From Anaeramoeba flamelloides (Eukaryota; Metamonada; Anaeramoebidae): a stretch of DNA of 64,000 bases. The notes under the pieces are model-generated. The model worked only from the letters and a program-made list of their open reading frames with translations. It did no database searches and had not been told where the DNA came from. Positions 1 to 12,244 of this stretch are shown here, one piece after another. The stretch is from contig JANTQA010000021.1 in assembly GCA_027625915.1 (NCBI GenBank), forward strand, positions 434,001-498,000, in the 5' to 3' direction. How positions within the stretch are numbered: position 1 is the stretch's first letter; the number at the start of each line of letters is the position of its first letter. A program made the position numbers and the translations under genes.

Positions 1-599
1 ATAATTATCAAAATAAAAGATATTTTAATAATTTTTTTTCAATTTTTCAACACAAATTGTATAATTGTTTTATTTTTCTCTAATTTTCAAGGGTTATAAA
101 TATTATATCACCCCTAAAGGTTGAAAAACAATATTTTAAGACAAAAAAATCATTAAATTATACTTTTTGTTAAAAAGAAATTAAAAATTTAATATTTTTA
201 TTGTTTTTTTGGTTTTATCTATAACTTTTATTGATCAAAAACAAAAATTAGAAATGTTACTAATATTCATTAAATTTTGAAATATGTTGTGTTTACCAAT
301 TACCGTACTTACTTTGTTGATGATTTTGAAGTTCATTGCAACATTTGACTTTAAGTATGGTATCTATAAATGTGTTAAAGTAAAACTGATATATGTGGTT
401 TGACATACCTTTTTAAGGAATTTTTAAAATTTGTTTCGTAAAAATATTTTACCCAATATATAATTTTCAAAAAAAAAACTTGAATTTTTAAAGTTTAATA
501 GGATCTATTAATTTTGTAAAATTTCGAGGTAAATAATCAACAAAACAAATTTGTTTTTCAGTCAAAAGTGCCCAGCTTTTTCTTCAAATATAAAATATT
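1..599. other. AT-rich spacer, nothing recognised
   Basis: Homopolymer-rich A/T sequence. No open frame, palindrome or repeat match was noticed by eye. Confidence 0.5.
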
Positions 600-1140
600 T
601 TTTATAAATAACCTTTGAATATTAAATAAGAAATAAGTAGAATAATAAATACAAAAGAATAGTTTATATGCACCTGAAAGAAAACTAATAAATAAATATC
701 CTTCCTTAAAAATAGAAAAAACTCAAATTCTTTGGTAAAACATATTGAGAAAAATAACTTTGTTTATTTCGATCTTCAATTGAAGATCAAATAAAAAAAA
801 AATTTCAATAGAAATCAAAATGATTTCTCTATAATCATTTTTACTTTTTCAATAAATTTAGAATAACATGTTTTTTACTAAGCGACTATCTTTATTGCAA
901 TAAAAAAGTATTTACACATGAATTATATGTCAAAAAATTGAAAAAAAAAAAGAAAAAATGTAAAAAAAATGTTTTTTATTTTAAATATTTCCAAAATAAA
1001 TTTTTACTTCTAATATCCATTGAAATATCTAAAAAAAACGTAATCCACTCTCTAAAACCTTCCCCTCATGACTGGAAAATGGTTTTTATCTAAAAATAAT
1101 TAATATTAATCATAAAATATGGAAAATACTTGTAACTAAA
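600..1140. repeat. Dispersed repeat R1, copy 1
   Basis: This stretch aligns by eye over about 500 bases, in the same orientation, with 18221-18740. Shared blocks include the run around TTCAATAGAAATCAAAATG and the TGACTGGAAAATGGTTT-like block near the right end. There is no coding potential and I could not define termini. The copies differ at many places, so this is an old family. Confidence 0.6.
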
Positions 1141-1218
1141 AAAAAAAAAAGTTATCTTTGAATTACTTCTACAAAGATGAGAAAAAAAATGAACTTATTT
1201 TATTTTTATTATTATTTA

Positions 1219-1960
1219 AGAGAGGAGTTATTAGTCCCTCTTGTGTGTCCGGATTCCTAAATTTTTATTTAGGAATCTTATTAAAGACTCAAAGATAAGT
1301 TTATTATCCACTAAGGCTAATAAACTTGTTGAATCTTTTTTTATAATAATATTGAAAATATTATTATTTTTTAATATATTAGATATATTAATTTTTTTTA
1401 ATTCAGATAACCAGATTTTAACATTATTTTCATAGGCTGAGCAATTCCATAGAAAATGGTCCAAATCTTGAATGATATCTAAATTATTTATTTTTATTCA
1501 TAGTTCACAATATTTTGATTTATTATTATTCAAAAAAATGAACTTTTAATTTTGTTTGGTCTTTTATCATTAAAATAATATAGATCAAACTTTTTTAAAA
1601 ATAAAAATACATGATTTTTTTGTATTTTATTATTTTTAAAATGGTTTAAAATGTTGTTTTAGAATTTTTGTTGAAATAATTGATGTTTTTTGGATTTAAT
1701 TGTTTGTGAGTATTCAAAGTAACTACATTTAAATTTTGAATTCCTTCTATTCTTTCACGATAATGTTTTAATTTCACATTTTCTTGGGTGTTTTATCTTC
1801 TCAAAAGTCAATTTTTTTTCGAAAGAAAGGAGTTTTTAGATCGATAAATAGGTAATTCTACCAATTTTTTTTTTTCTCTATTACTGATAGAGTTTTTTCA
1901 GATTTTTTAAAAAAGTTCATTTTTTAAAATAAAGGTTCTTCAGTGTAAATATTCAATTTA
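1219..1960 (-). mobile_element. LINE 3' remnant (C-terminal zinc-knuckle region)
   Basis: Read on the minus strand, about 1464-1231 encodes a segment starting DHFLWNCSAYE and ending GIRTHKRD before a stop. It matches in layout the tail of the LINE at 13330-16210, which has DHFLCVCPSYE and ends in a short basic stretch. The H-x3-C pattern is the zinc-knuckle-like tail seen after the reverse transcriptase in many non-LTR elements. Only the 3' part is present, as expected of a 5'-truncated copy. The 5' limit is vague. Confidence 0.65.
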
Positions 1961-2535
1961 AAGTTCATTATTTTTGATAAAATACAAAATATATAATTAT
2001 TCATAAACCTTAAAAAAAATAAACAAACCTCAAACAAAAAAAAACGAAAATTATTGATTTTATAAATATTTAAATTTATTTAAAACAGAGAAATCACAAA
2101 ACACGGGTTATTGCACAAACTATAAAAATGAAAGATGAACTATTATATAGAAAATATTAACATACAAAACAAATCCCAAAAGGCTGGAAAAAAAAAATCG
2201 AAAATAAAATCCTATTTTGTTGAGGAATTAGTTTTTTCCATTTTTTATTTGAAGTAAATCAAGGCAATTTTTTATGATATTAATGAAAAATGATAAAAAA
2301 GTTATTCTTTGCAAATAAACAAAAAAGTATTTCTTTAGGAAAAAAATTGTTGTTTCAATAATAAAAGAAAAAAAAAAATACTGTGTTTATTATTAAAAAT
2401 TTTTAGAGGTTGAAGGAGGATCTTATTAAGGTTGTTTAGCCAATAAAATTACAAAATTAAAAAAAAAGAAAATTGAAAAATAAGAAAAATGATAAATTAA
2501 TGATGATGAATTTAGTGCAGAAAATGGAATATTAT
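1961..2535. other. Rab1 3' flank, nothing recognised
   Basis: AT-rich sequence following the Rab1 stop codon, with no supported coding or repeat feature. It presumably includes the Rab1 3' UTR. Confidence 0.45.
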
Positions 2536-3732
2536 TTAACAACAACCAGATTTTTTCACGTTCTTTGAACCCGAGATCTTTACACTTTGGGTTTGTTGAG
2601 TGTTGTTGTTATTATTTATCATTTGTCTTTTCTTAATTTCTTTGGCCATAAGGATAAATGCTTCTTCTACATTTGAGGAATTCTTTGCAGAGGTTTCGAT
2701 AAATGGGATACCAAGTTGGTCTGCAAGTGATTTGGCTGTTTCGTGTTCAACGACCCTTTTTGAAACAAGATCAGATTTGTTACCAACCAAAAGTTTGTTG
2801 ACATTTTCACTTGCATAGCGATCAATTTCTTGAAGCCATGTTTTGACGTTATTGAAAGAATCAAGATCTGTTGTATCATAGACAACAATAATTCCATGGG
2901 CTCCTCGATAGTATGATGAGGTGATTGTTCTAAATCTTTCCTATTTATTTCAAAGAGTGATGTGAGCAAATAAAAAAAAAAGAAAAATAAGAAAAAAAAG
3001 AAAAAGTAAATAAAAATTGGTTTCACTTTCAGAAAACAAGAAGAAAAAAAAAAAATTCTAAAAAAAAAAAAAAAAAATTTACTTGACCAGCAGTGTCCCA
3101 CTATGAGTTTTTTCATTTAGTTTAAAATCACCACAACAAATAAAGATAGGAGAAAAAAAAATTAGAAAAAGGGTTATTAGTCTCGATATTTTAGTTAAAA
3201 CAATAAAAACTATATTTCTCTTACAATTTGAAGTTTAACTGTTTTCCCATCCAAGTCAATTGTTCTAATTTTAAAATCTACACCCTTTTAGTTATTTAAA
3301 AAAAAAAATCACAAAAAAATACATTAAACACAATTTAAGGAAATTAAATAAAGTGGAAAAGGTTCACAAAAAAAAAAAAAACATTTAAAAAAAAGATTTT
3401 TAAACTTACAATTGTACTAATATAGCTTTCTGTGTATGTGTCGTCCTAAATTTTGAAAAAAAAAATAATCAAAAAGATCGTGATGATTAATTATAAAGTC
3501 TTGAAGAAGAAAGCCACAAAAAAAAAGAAGAAATTAAAAATTACTGCAAATCTTAATAAAAGACAAGACTTTCCAACACCACTGTCACCTAAAAATTAGA
3601 AAAATTTTCAAAAAAGATTAAAAAAAGAAAATTAATTTCTTGGTTGTGTGAAAAGATAAAAAAAAGTAAAACAAAAAAAAAAGACAAACCAATCAATAAA
3701 AGTTTGAAGAGATAATCGTATTCTGGGTTCAT
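2536..3732 (-). CDS. rab1: Rab1-family small GTPase, six exons
   Basis: Rab1-type GTPase controlling ER-to-Golgi vesicle traffic. I joined six exons: 3690-3732, 3545-3588, 3410-3445, 3225-3284, 3083-3100 and 2536-2940, all with GT-AG introns of about 100-165 bases and consistent phase. The product is 201 residues, close to the family's usual 200-205. It starts [15 protein letters not shown] and shows the P-loop GDSGVGKS (15-22), effector region around IGVDFKIRT (41-49), WDTAGQ (62-67), NKSD (121-124) and ETSAK. The C-terminus is Asn/Lys-rich and ends in Cys-Cys, the double geranylgeranylation signal. Exon 5 is only 18 bases and codes exactly WDTAGQ. The N-terminus, effector loop and CC tail favour Rab1 over Rab8, though the assignment rests on recognition and not on a tree. 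The gene looks intact. Confidence 0.95.
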
Positions 3733-4462
3733 TTTTGTGTTCACTAAAATTAAGTTAAGAGGTAATTGTTGAGAAAATGTAAAAAAATGATTGTTCTTTT
3801 AACTAAATTTATCGAAGACAATTTTTTTATTTTTCTCAATCCAACATTATTCAAAGAAAAAAAAACAATTTCACTGAAATTGGTATTTCTTGGTATACTC
3901 AACCATCAAAAGGAAATTTACAGATTGTCAAAAGTAAATTTATATTTCATGATTGAAATTCTTCTTTTTTTTTTTTCATTACAAGTGGCCTAAATAAAAA
4001 AGTTAATTTAGATTAATTTGAATCCAAAACGAATTTGGTAACATTAAACTAGATTCTTTCTTGAATTTTAAGTGTTGTTAATTCCGATTTAAACAAAACA
4101 AAATTTATTTCAACAAAGACCTTTTTTGAATAATGAAATTGAAAAAACAATTTGTAAAACTGTTCTTTATATATTCTTCAAAATTCCATTGTTTAGATCA
4201 ACAAATTGATCAAAAATAATCGACACAAACAATAAAAAAACATTCAGATAAATATATATCCCCTAATTTCAATCTGGATCTTGAAATTGTGATGAAACAA
4301 AATCTAAAAGTTGATCAATATAAAGTTTTTATTGATTTCAAAATTCTATCGTGAATTTTTAAGTATTTTTATTCCTATTTGTCCTTATTGAGATTTTTTA
4401 TTCTTATATTTTATGATTAAATCAGTTGTAAAGAAACAAAAAGAGAAATGTTTCGCACTTTA
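3733..4462. other. Spacer upstream of Rab1
   Basis: AT-rich sequence upstream of the Rab1 start codon. No clear promoter element could be picked out. A short plus-strand open frame at 3766-3993 has no recognisable content. Confidence 0.45.
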
Positions 4463-5800
4463 AATTTCCTAAAAACTCTTATTTTTTTAAAAAAAAGGTA
4501 ATAGAGTAATCATTTATGACAATGATACAATTAAAACCAGATATCAAACTTCGTTTATCAACTTTAGTGGAATGAGTAGTCATCTTTAAAAGAGTTCATT
4601 TTTCCCATTTTTATTTTAAGGGACTAATCTCTATAAAATTTTTTGACCTATATTCAATAGGGAATGAGAAAAATTTTTTACCTAAATGTAATAGAGATTG
4701 AGAAATTTTTTTACCAATTACTTTGATTTGAAAACCTGTTTATTTTCAATATTAAACATATTTCTAGATAAGGAATCCTTTATTTAGAATTGGCCAAAAA
4801 AACTATAATAGAGACAAGCCCCTTAAGTAAAAAGATCTTAATCCAAGTATGTTTGGATTTTTCGATCTGAGATCTCAATAAGTTAAATTTTTTAAACATT
4901 ATTATTTGATGAAACCTTATTTTAGTAATTTCCGAGAGTCTGTGTGAATAATTAACATTGGAATTTTAATCTTATTGAGGAAATAGCAAAAATCAAATTA
5001 AATATTAAATCTTTGAAGATCAATAAAATTGATCATCTATTTTATTCACAAATATTTATTAAATTTCTTGAAATTTAAAAGAAATAGGTAATATTCCTTT
5101 TCAAATACCCAGAGTTAAAAAAAGGAAAGGTTTTGATTAAAAGCAGTTACTGAAAAATCTCTATTATTATTTTATTATTTTTAACATTATAAATTAGAAT
5201 TCTATTTATTTATTTGAAAATAAATAAAAAATTAATAAATAATCATAAAGTATATTGATGCATTTAATCCTTGGGTTATTTCTAACCAACTGGAATAATC
5301 AAAACTATATTATTAATCATTGTTTATAAATAATCAAATTAAAAAATATTTCTATAAGTTATTTGCTCAATTTGACTTTTACAGGTTTTAAAAAAATATT
5401 TTGTGTATTTTTTATTTAATAGATTGTTTTTTTTTCTCAGATTTTTTTTATTTAATAAAGAGAAAAAATCAATTTGAACTGTTCTTTTAATAAATAAATT
5501 ATATTTTTTCAAGTTTTGTTTAATTTTGAAATATTTTTTGAAATTAAGTTTACTATTATTTATAGACTGAGTTATTCTCGAAATTAGTGGTTTTGTTTTT
5601 TTAAGTATATTTTTGTATACTTTCTTTATAGATAATTTGATATCTTTCTCCATCAAAGAATATATTTTTTTTTTCAATATTAATTAGAAATATTTGGATT
5701 TTGAACTTTTTCAAAAATTAATTAAAATAACAAATTAGAATATATTTTACTTTTTAATAGAGGTAAAGAATTGTGTTAAAAACAATTTTTAAATAAACCA
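4463..5800. mobile_element. M4 element, copy A (carries a nested MITE)
   Basis: Aligns by eye with 33743-34989 in the same orientation and with 53687-54935 in reverse. The match begins near a TTTA/CTAAAAACTCTTATT segment and includes the shared GGTAATAGAGTAAT block, the TATTTTATTCACAAATATTTAT block and a late block around TTTGAACTGTTCTT. It is interrupted by the M3-type MITE at 4619-4823, which is missing from the other two copies. The minus frame at 5677-5339 (112 residues, Lys/Ile/Asn-rich) lies within the repeat and shows no known domain. The right end is uncertain. Confidence 0.6.
4619..4823. mobile_element. M3-derived MITE, 205 bp, TA-flanked
   Basis: Terminal inverted repeats read AGGGACTAATCTCTAT on the left and, reverse-complemented, AGGGGCTTGTCTCTAT on the right, flanked by TA on both sides as in Tc1/mariner-type insertions. 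Both inner halves match, in reverse orientation, the ends of the larger element at 47508-49039 (for example the AAGTAATTGG and GGATTCCTTATCT blocks). It therefore looks like an internal-deletion derivative of that element. It sits inside M4 copy A. Confidence 0.7.
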
Positions 5801-6461
5801 AAATTCCAAAATTCTACACATAGATAAAAAAGTTCAAACAATCACAATAATACAATTTCATTCAAATTTTAAATAATTTTGATTTTTGTAAAATTGTAAA
5901 ATCATTTTTTCACCTTAGTATTTTTTTTTACATTTCATTTTTTGAATTACACAAATTGCTTTGTCCGATCAATATTTTTTATATTGGATTGATATTATGT
6001 TAAAGTTTAGTTATTCAACATAGAAGAACTCGAAAAAAATTAGTTAAAGTGATCTAACTATTTGATCGATCAATATTACTCCATTTTAATAATAACATCT
6101 GATTATTTATACTCCAAACATTAAAAAAAAAAATAAAATTGCACTATCTTTTAAAATAAAAAATAATTGCATAATTGTTTCTAAATAAAAAAGAGGGATT
6201 ATTTTTACTTCAATTCCAATAAATTAATATATGAATTCTTTTCATTCATATATTTTTATAATATTTTTTGATTTTAAATTTCCAAATTTGTTTTTTTTTT
6301 TTCATATAAATTGTAAGAAATTTCTAAAATTGATTTATTCAAAAACAAAAAAATCTTGGATATCTTTCTTTTTATGACCCAATCCAACTATTAAAATAAA
6401 AAAATCTACAATCAGCCCGCTTGGAAATTAATTTTGATAAATTTATTCGTTAAAATTGATA
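5801..6461. other. AT-rich spacer, nothing recognised
   Basis: No gene or repeat could be supported here. Confidence 0.4.
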
Positions 6462-6657
6462 CAGCCAGTACAGCTTTACAGACACAATCTTTCAAGGAAA
6501 TTAAAGGTACAAAAAAATCCCAAATTTAGTGACATTTTTTGGGAATTGTTTTTATATAAATTATTTTATTAGAATAAGAATTTTATTTCATAATTTGGGA
6601 TTTTTTTTGTGCATTAAATTTGAAAGATTGTTTGTGTCTTAAAAGTGGAACTCAATG
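6462..6657. mobile_element. M1 MITE, copy 1 (196 bp, TA-flanked)
   Basis: Short imperfect palindromic element flanked by TA on both sides. The left end begins CAGCCAGTACAGCTTTACAG; the right end, reverse-complemented, gives a CATTGAGTTCCACTTTTAAG pattern. The whole unit aligns with 41584-41778, including the inner GGTACAAAAAA and AAAGATTG/GAAAGTTTG blocks. Length, terminal repeats, TA target duplication and lack of coding capacity are those of a Tc1/mariner-related MITE. Confidence 0.7.
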
Positions 6658-7050
6658 TAACCCATTACTCTAAAGTTGATAAACGAGTTTTTTTTTTCAA
6701 ATAAAATTGAATACTTGTGAAAATAAAGGCACTATTATAATTAGGGACACAAAAAGGAGTTTTATGATCAGCCCAAGAACATTTACATAAATAACTTATA
6801 TTCAAATCCATTCAACATAATCCTTGGTTAATGATATTTTTTCCTGATAAATTTTGAAATTATAATTTAGCAAGGAATTTTTACCATTTCTTTATATTGG
6901 CAACTTTCTGAATATCGTATATAACCCTATTAATTCCACTCACCCCTACACACAGAACAATGCTATTGATATTTATTATTATTCATGAATATTTATAATA
7001 TAACAAAAATACATTTGAAACAAAACACCATTTTTTATATAATTAATAGT
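6658..7050. other. AT-rich spacer, nothing recognised
   Basis: No supported feature. Confidence 0.35.
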
Positions 7051-7190
7051 AGGATTTGTTAGCCCCTTTCATTTACCCTGATTCCTAAATTTTTCTTTTC
7101 GAATTTTATTAAAAAGTTTAAATTAAATTTATTATCCATTGGCAAACACAGCTTCCGATAAAAATTTAACATTTTAAAACTAAATTTTAT
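7051..7190 (-). mobile_element. Short LINE 3' tail fragment
   Basis: Resembles the left (3') end of the LINE remnant at 1219-1960: both carry a TTAGTCCC/TTAGCCCC box, then GATTCCTAAATTTTT, then a TTTATTATCCA block. About 140 bases align. No coding region survives. Confidence 0.5.
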
Positions 7191-7698
7191 TTCAAAAATT
7201 TTTTATACTCTTACTCGCAGAAAGTCCAATTAATTAATATTGAAATTCGTAGAAATATTTGACACATACTTACACCAAAAATATGCTCATTTGAATCTTC
7301 TTCAAGAAAAAGTTAAACTTTTCTAAATATTTTCTTAAGACTGAAAGATTTTTATTTTTTCTTACTGAAACTAAATTTTCATTTATCAATAAAATCTCAA
7401 GACGATTTAATATATTGAAAAATCAATGGGTGTTAGCACAACAGGCAAAAAAGTTCTAAAAGCAAAAATTTGTATATCTTTATAAAAATTATTCTACTCA
7501 TTATTTGTAAAAAGAACTGTATCCCTTTCTTTACATATTATTTTTAACATTGTCAAAAAATATAAAAAAAAGAGAATAAATGCATTTTCAAAAATGTCAG
7601 GAATGTTATATAATTAAAACAACAATAACAAAATCAAATGATCACAAAATAAAAAATAAAAAGAAAACAATATATGATCTGAAAATTGAGTTTATCAG
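7191..7698. other. 3' flank of the SH3 gene
   Basis: AT-rich sequence after the SH3-protein stop codon. Nothing else was recognised. Confidence 0.4.
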
Positions 7699-9501
7699 TT
7701 AATCAAAGTCTGGTATTTCTGGTAGCTCATCAGGTAGATCTGGTAATTCGTCAGGTAAATCTGGTAAATTTTCTGGCAACCCTTCAGATAATTCATCAGG
7801 TAATTCATCAGGTAATTCATCAGGTAATCCTTCAGATAATTCATCTGGTAACACATCTGGTAACCCTTCAGATAATTCATCTGATAATTCTTCTTGTAAT
7901 TCATCAGTATTCTTAACTTCTTCTTCATTCTTTGTCTGCTCTTCTTCATTTTCTGGAAGATTTTCAGGTATTTCCTCTTTTATTTCTTCAGTGTTCTTAA
8001 TTTCTTCTTCATTCTTTGTCTGTTTTTCTTCGTTATTTGGAAGATTTTCAGATATCTCATCTGGTATTTCCTCTTTTATTTCTTCTTCATTCTTTGTCAA
8101 CTCTTCTTCATCATTTGTTTGTTGTTCTTCATTATTTGGAAGATTTTCAGGTATTTCTTCAGTGTTCTTAATTTCTTCTTCATTCTTTGTGAGATTTTCT
8201 TCGGTATTTGTCTGTTGTTCTTCATTATTTGGAAGATTTTCTGGTATCTCCTCTGTATTTTGTGTTTCGTCTTCATTCTTTGTCTGCTCTTCTTCATCAT
8301 TTGTTTGTTGATCTTCATTATTTGGAAGATTTTCAGGTATTTCTTCAGTGTTCTTCGTTTCTTCTTCATTCTTTGTGAGATTTTCTTCATTATTTGGAAG
8401 ATTTTCAGATGTTTCATTTGGTATTTCTTCAGTATTTTCTGTTTCTTCTTCTTTCTTTGTCTGCTTTTCTTCACCATTTGGTGGTAGTATTTCTGTGTAT
8501 TTTCTTGCACCCTTGGGTGGTGGCCCTTTGGGTGGTCTTGGTCCTCTTCTGAACTTTTTTTGTCCCATTCTCTTTTTTTTTAAGTGCCTTGATGGTGGCC
8601 CTTTGGGTCTTCTTGGATTTTTCTTTGGTTTATTTTTTTCAGACGATTCGTTTTTAGAATTCGATTCTTCTTTTTCTCCGTCGTCTGATTCATTGGAAGA
8701 CAATGATTCCGAAGTATCCATAATCTGATGTAGCGTACTTAAAAAGGTGTTTTCTTTTGTTTGCTGGCTTGATACGGAATCCGCTTTCTTCGTTTCAGTT
8801 GCAAGTTGTGAGGACGCTTTTTCATTTGTTTTTTTGACACTAATTGGGGGACTAACAGTAGTTCTTATTCCTTTGGACACAGGCTTGATTTGCCCATAAA
8901 GCTTTTTAAAGTGTGCCTGTTTATTGAGGTGTTGAAAGATCTTTACATAATTAATATCGGTAGATTGTCGGAGATAAGGCACCATTTTTTTTCTTGTTTT
9001 ATGAAGGGTGATTAATAAAGAAGTTGAGTGTGCAATTCTGTTTCCTGATTGAGATTTTTTTTCTCGTTGGCTTGTTCCCAGGATCGTATTCCTTTTTTCA
9101 ATCTCCTCATCAATTAATGCAAGAACTTTATAGATAGATTCTTTTGCTTCTGTTATGATGGAATTATTTTTCATTTTTTGAAAAAAAAAAAAAAAAAAAA
9201 AAAAAAAGAAAAGAAAAAAATTTTTTACTAATTATTTTTTTGGGAATTGTTTTTTTTTTTGATTTACAAAAGAAATAAATTTACCTTCCTGTGGTGATTT
9301 TATAGGATCAGACTCTGTCACAACACGAACATAATTTGTTGGAAACCACCCTATTTTATTATTGATTTGACCTTTCCAAAAATCTGGTTCATCTGTGTTT
9401 TTAAGTGTTATAACATCACATTCATAAAAAGAAAGAAAATTCTTTTGATCACTAAAGTAATCAAAAAGTGCAACAGCTGTTGGCGCGTCTGTTTCGGTCA
9501 T
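7699..9501 (-). CDS. SH3-domain protein with proline-rich and Glu-rich repeat tail
   Basis: Two exons, 9285-9501 and 7699-9149, joined across a 135-base intron that contains a run of 27 T (minus strand). The join makes a Glu codon (G/AA), giving 555 residues. An SH3 domain spans about 5-60, with ALFDYF, the Trp of FWKG and the C-terminal GWFPTNYV motif. Residues 73-165 look helical. About 246-289 is basic and proline-rich with PxxP motifs, a possible ligand for this or other SH3 domains. About 298-500 is a tandem Glu/Asn/Thr repeat (ENLPNNEE, KNEEE, NTEEIPE), and the last 70 residues are LPDELSEGLPDE-type repeats. It probably acts as a cytoskeletal or signalling adaptor, an inference from the SH3 alone. 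If the intron were not used, a 491-residue version could start at 9174, but it would lose the SH3 domain. Confidence 0.88.
7700..8480. repeat. In-frame coding minisatellites in the SH3 gene
   Basis: The 3' half of exon 2 is built of imperfect tandem units. One set (about 7920-8480) codes the ENLPNNEEQQTNDEEE-like unit, roughly 30-45 residues with shorter variants. The other (about 7705-7900) codes LPDE/LSEGLPD steps of 12-24 bases. Frame is kept throughout, which argues for selection on the protein. Confidence 0.8.
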
Positions 9502-12244
9502 CAAAATAAAGAAAAAAAAAAAAAAAAATTAAACAAAAATGAAATTTTCAGAATAATTTTGAATAAATCAAGAAACACTTTACTCACTTTCTAATTTTGT
9601 GCGAGTATTTTAAAACAAAATTTTCATTTTTAAATTCTTTAATATTTAGACACTCTTGAACCCAAAAAATTTAGATTGAGAATTAAAGGAAATGTTTTGA
9701 GAACAAATCCAAGTTAAATTGAGGTTATTTTTTGACTATTGGTTTAGTGTGAATAAAATGGGAAAAAATATGATTTTACTTTCATTACATCATAAACAAA
9801 CACAAATATCTAAAGTCGTCAGAGAGTAAAAGACGTAAAAATATTTTATGAAGAAAAAATCTTAAAAAATAATTACAAAGGTATTCTTCAAACAAAAATT
9901 TTTGAAACTTTTACCTTTTTAGATAAGTTAAAAAAGAAAACAATATTCTTTTTTCATCTTCAAAAAAGTAATTTATAATATAAATCTTTAAAAAATTTCA
10001 AAAACATGACGGAAGTGGCACTAGAAAATTAAAAACAATCAAAAAGAAAATAATAAATATTCGAAAAATAGGTTTTTGCTTATTAACATTAGTCTATAAA
10101 AAAATTTTTTCAAATTATATAAATTATTTTTCTGGTTGCTCTTTTGTAATGTCAAATAGTTTTGTAGTAGTTTATATATGTATATATATATATCTTGAAT
10201 CTTTTTGATATCTCAAGTTTGAAATATAGATCATTTTTCTGAGAAATATATATAACCCAATAATTTCGAACTATTTCTTTTTATTTATTTTAAAATTTTT
10301 AATTTTGTAAATTAGATATATAAGGACTAATTATATTTTTTTTTCGACATAATAAATCTTATGAATTTTTTCATATAATATTTTTTCTGGAGACCTTTTT
10401 GTGAATTTTTTTTTTGAATTTGAAAATTTTGATTTTTTTCCTCATACAAAAGAAAGTTGAAAAAAAAAAATAAATTATAAACTAAATTCAAAAAATAGGG
10501 GCCCAAATTTCGAGATCTCGTTCTAGAATCATTGGATTTCAATATGATGTTGGGCAGTTGATTAATGATGTAATTTAAATAAAATTTTCTACTTCATAAT
10601 TTACTAACCAAACTTTTGACTGAAAAATTGGAAGAAAATAAAAAAAATTTTCAAACAATCAGATGACAATTTGGTTTTTTTTTGTTTGTTAGTTTCTTCA
10701 ATCAAATAGTTTCAGATGTCAATTTTTCTTCACTTATTTACATTTAATATTTTTACATGATGAAAAATTTCAATTTAATTCTCAATCAAATTACTCTTAC
10801 AACTGAAAAAAAATTCGATAATATCCAGATGTTGTAAAATTTTTCATGATTTTTTTAGCCAAATTTTTGTACAAAAAATGAAATAGATTTTGTTCAACGT
10901 ATAAAAATTTTTAAAGAAGACACCTTGTTAGTATTTAATCTTCTGATGATTATCCATCAACTTCTAGTTTATTGATGATTATTTACAGGGTTCCTCATAT
11001 AATTAGTTTAGTGAGTATAATTTGAAAAACTGGGCCCTTATTTTTCGAAAGTAGTTTAATTATTTTGACATTTCTTCTCTTTATTTAATTTGTGAAAATT
11101 TATTTAATTACTCCAATTTCTGAATCAATCAATATTTTATTTTCAATAATGGGTAACCAAATTATAATTTATAAAAAACATTTAAATTTTAACTAAAAAA
11201 AAAACTTTTTATAAAATCAAATAAAGAACATTTAAAAAATTTTCAACGAAGCATATTTATTGAATAATCAATTCATACAATAAGACCTTTTTTAAATGAA
11301 ACCAATGAATAATGAATAATTTAATTGAAAAATAAGTCAACAAAAAACAAAATTAATATAAACCTCAATTCATAATTTGTAACACAATCAGAATTCAATT
11401 TTTGATAAAAAAAATCTTCTTTAATCATTTTCGAAGAAATACCAAATTAGAACAGTTCAAAAATTGTAATTTTAACATGAGTTTTTAAATTACAATACTT
11501 AAAAAACCAAAAACAAATAATAAGGAAACACAAATAAATCAAATAGGTGTTTTGAAAATTTTGGAGATGAACAAAACTCAAAAAAATACATTGGTAAATT
11601 TGTTTAAATTCTTCAAGTATTATTGATAGATCAAAAGGTTAGATACGGTCGACTAATTTTATTTGAGTTTTTCGATTTTGAACAACTCAAACTTTAATCT
11701 AAAATCTAAATTGTTGAAAAAAATTTTGAATTAACGAAACAAGTTACTTAATTCAAAAAATGAATAGACAACAAAAACAAAAAGATGAAAGAATGATTGT
11801 CATATTTTACAAAAATCAAAATTTATTTCCAATTTCAATGAAAATTGTATTATTGTGATTGTTTGGACCATTTTAACAGTGTGGAAAATTTTACATTTTG
11901 TTTTAGAAAAGAGGGAAATCTATTCTTGAAAAAAATAGAATAGGAAAAAAAATTTCTACAAAGAAGAAAATATATTGAAATGAATTCTTCTACAACTCAT
12001 TCATTTAATTATATATTTTCAAAAACCTTGACTTTATTCTAGTAATTGTTGTTGGATTTTTGGACACAAAACAAAAAATAAGAAAAAAAAATAAAATTTT
12101 TGTAAAAAAACAATTGAAAAATTGAATTTATTTAAAAAAGAAAAAGTAACAAGAATAATTCTTTTATTTGTATATATCTTGTTTGATAAAATTAAATTCA
12201 TCTTGATCAATATGTTAACATCAATAAATTAGAAAATTTTGTTT
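9502..12244. other. 2.7 kb AT-rich spacer
   Basis: I found no gene, RNA or defined repeat. A minus-strand open frame at 10542-10327 is a chance frame in A/T-rich sequence. A short TATA microsatellite lies near 10175-10195. Confidence 0.4.

Noticed and set aside
5339-5677. 112-codon minus-strand open frame in M4 copy A
   Set aside because: Lys/Ile/Asn-rich frame in a repeat; no domain, and conservation of the frame in copies B and C was not evident.
8119-8728. Phe/Cys/Ser-rich plus-strand frames across the SH3 gene
   Set aside because: Antisense shadows of the coding minisatellite.
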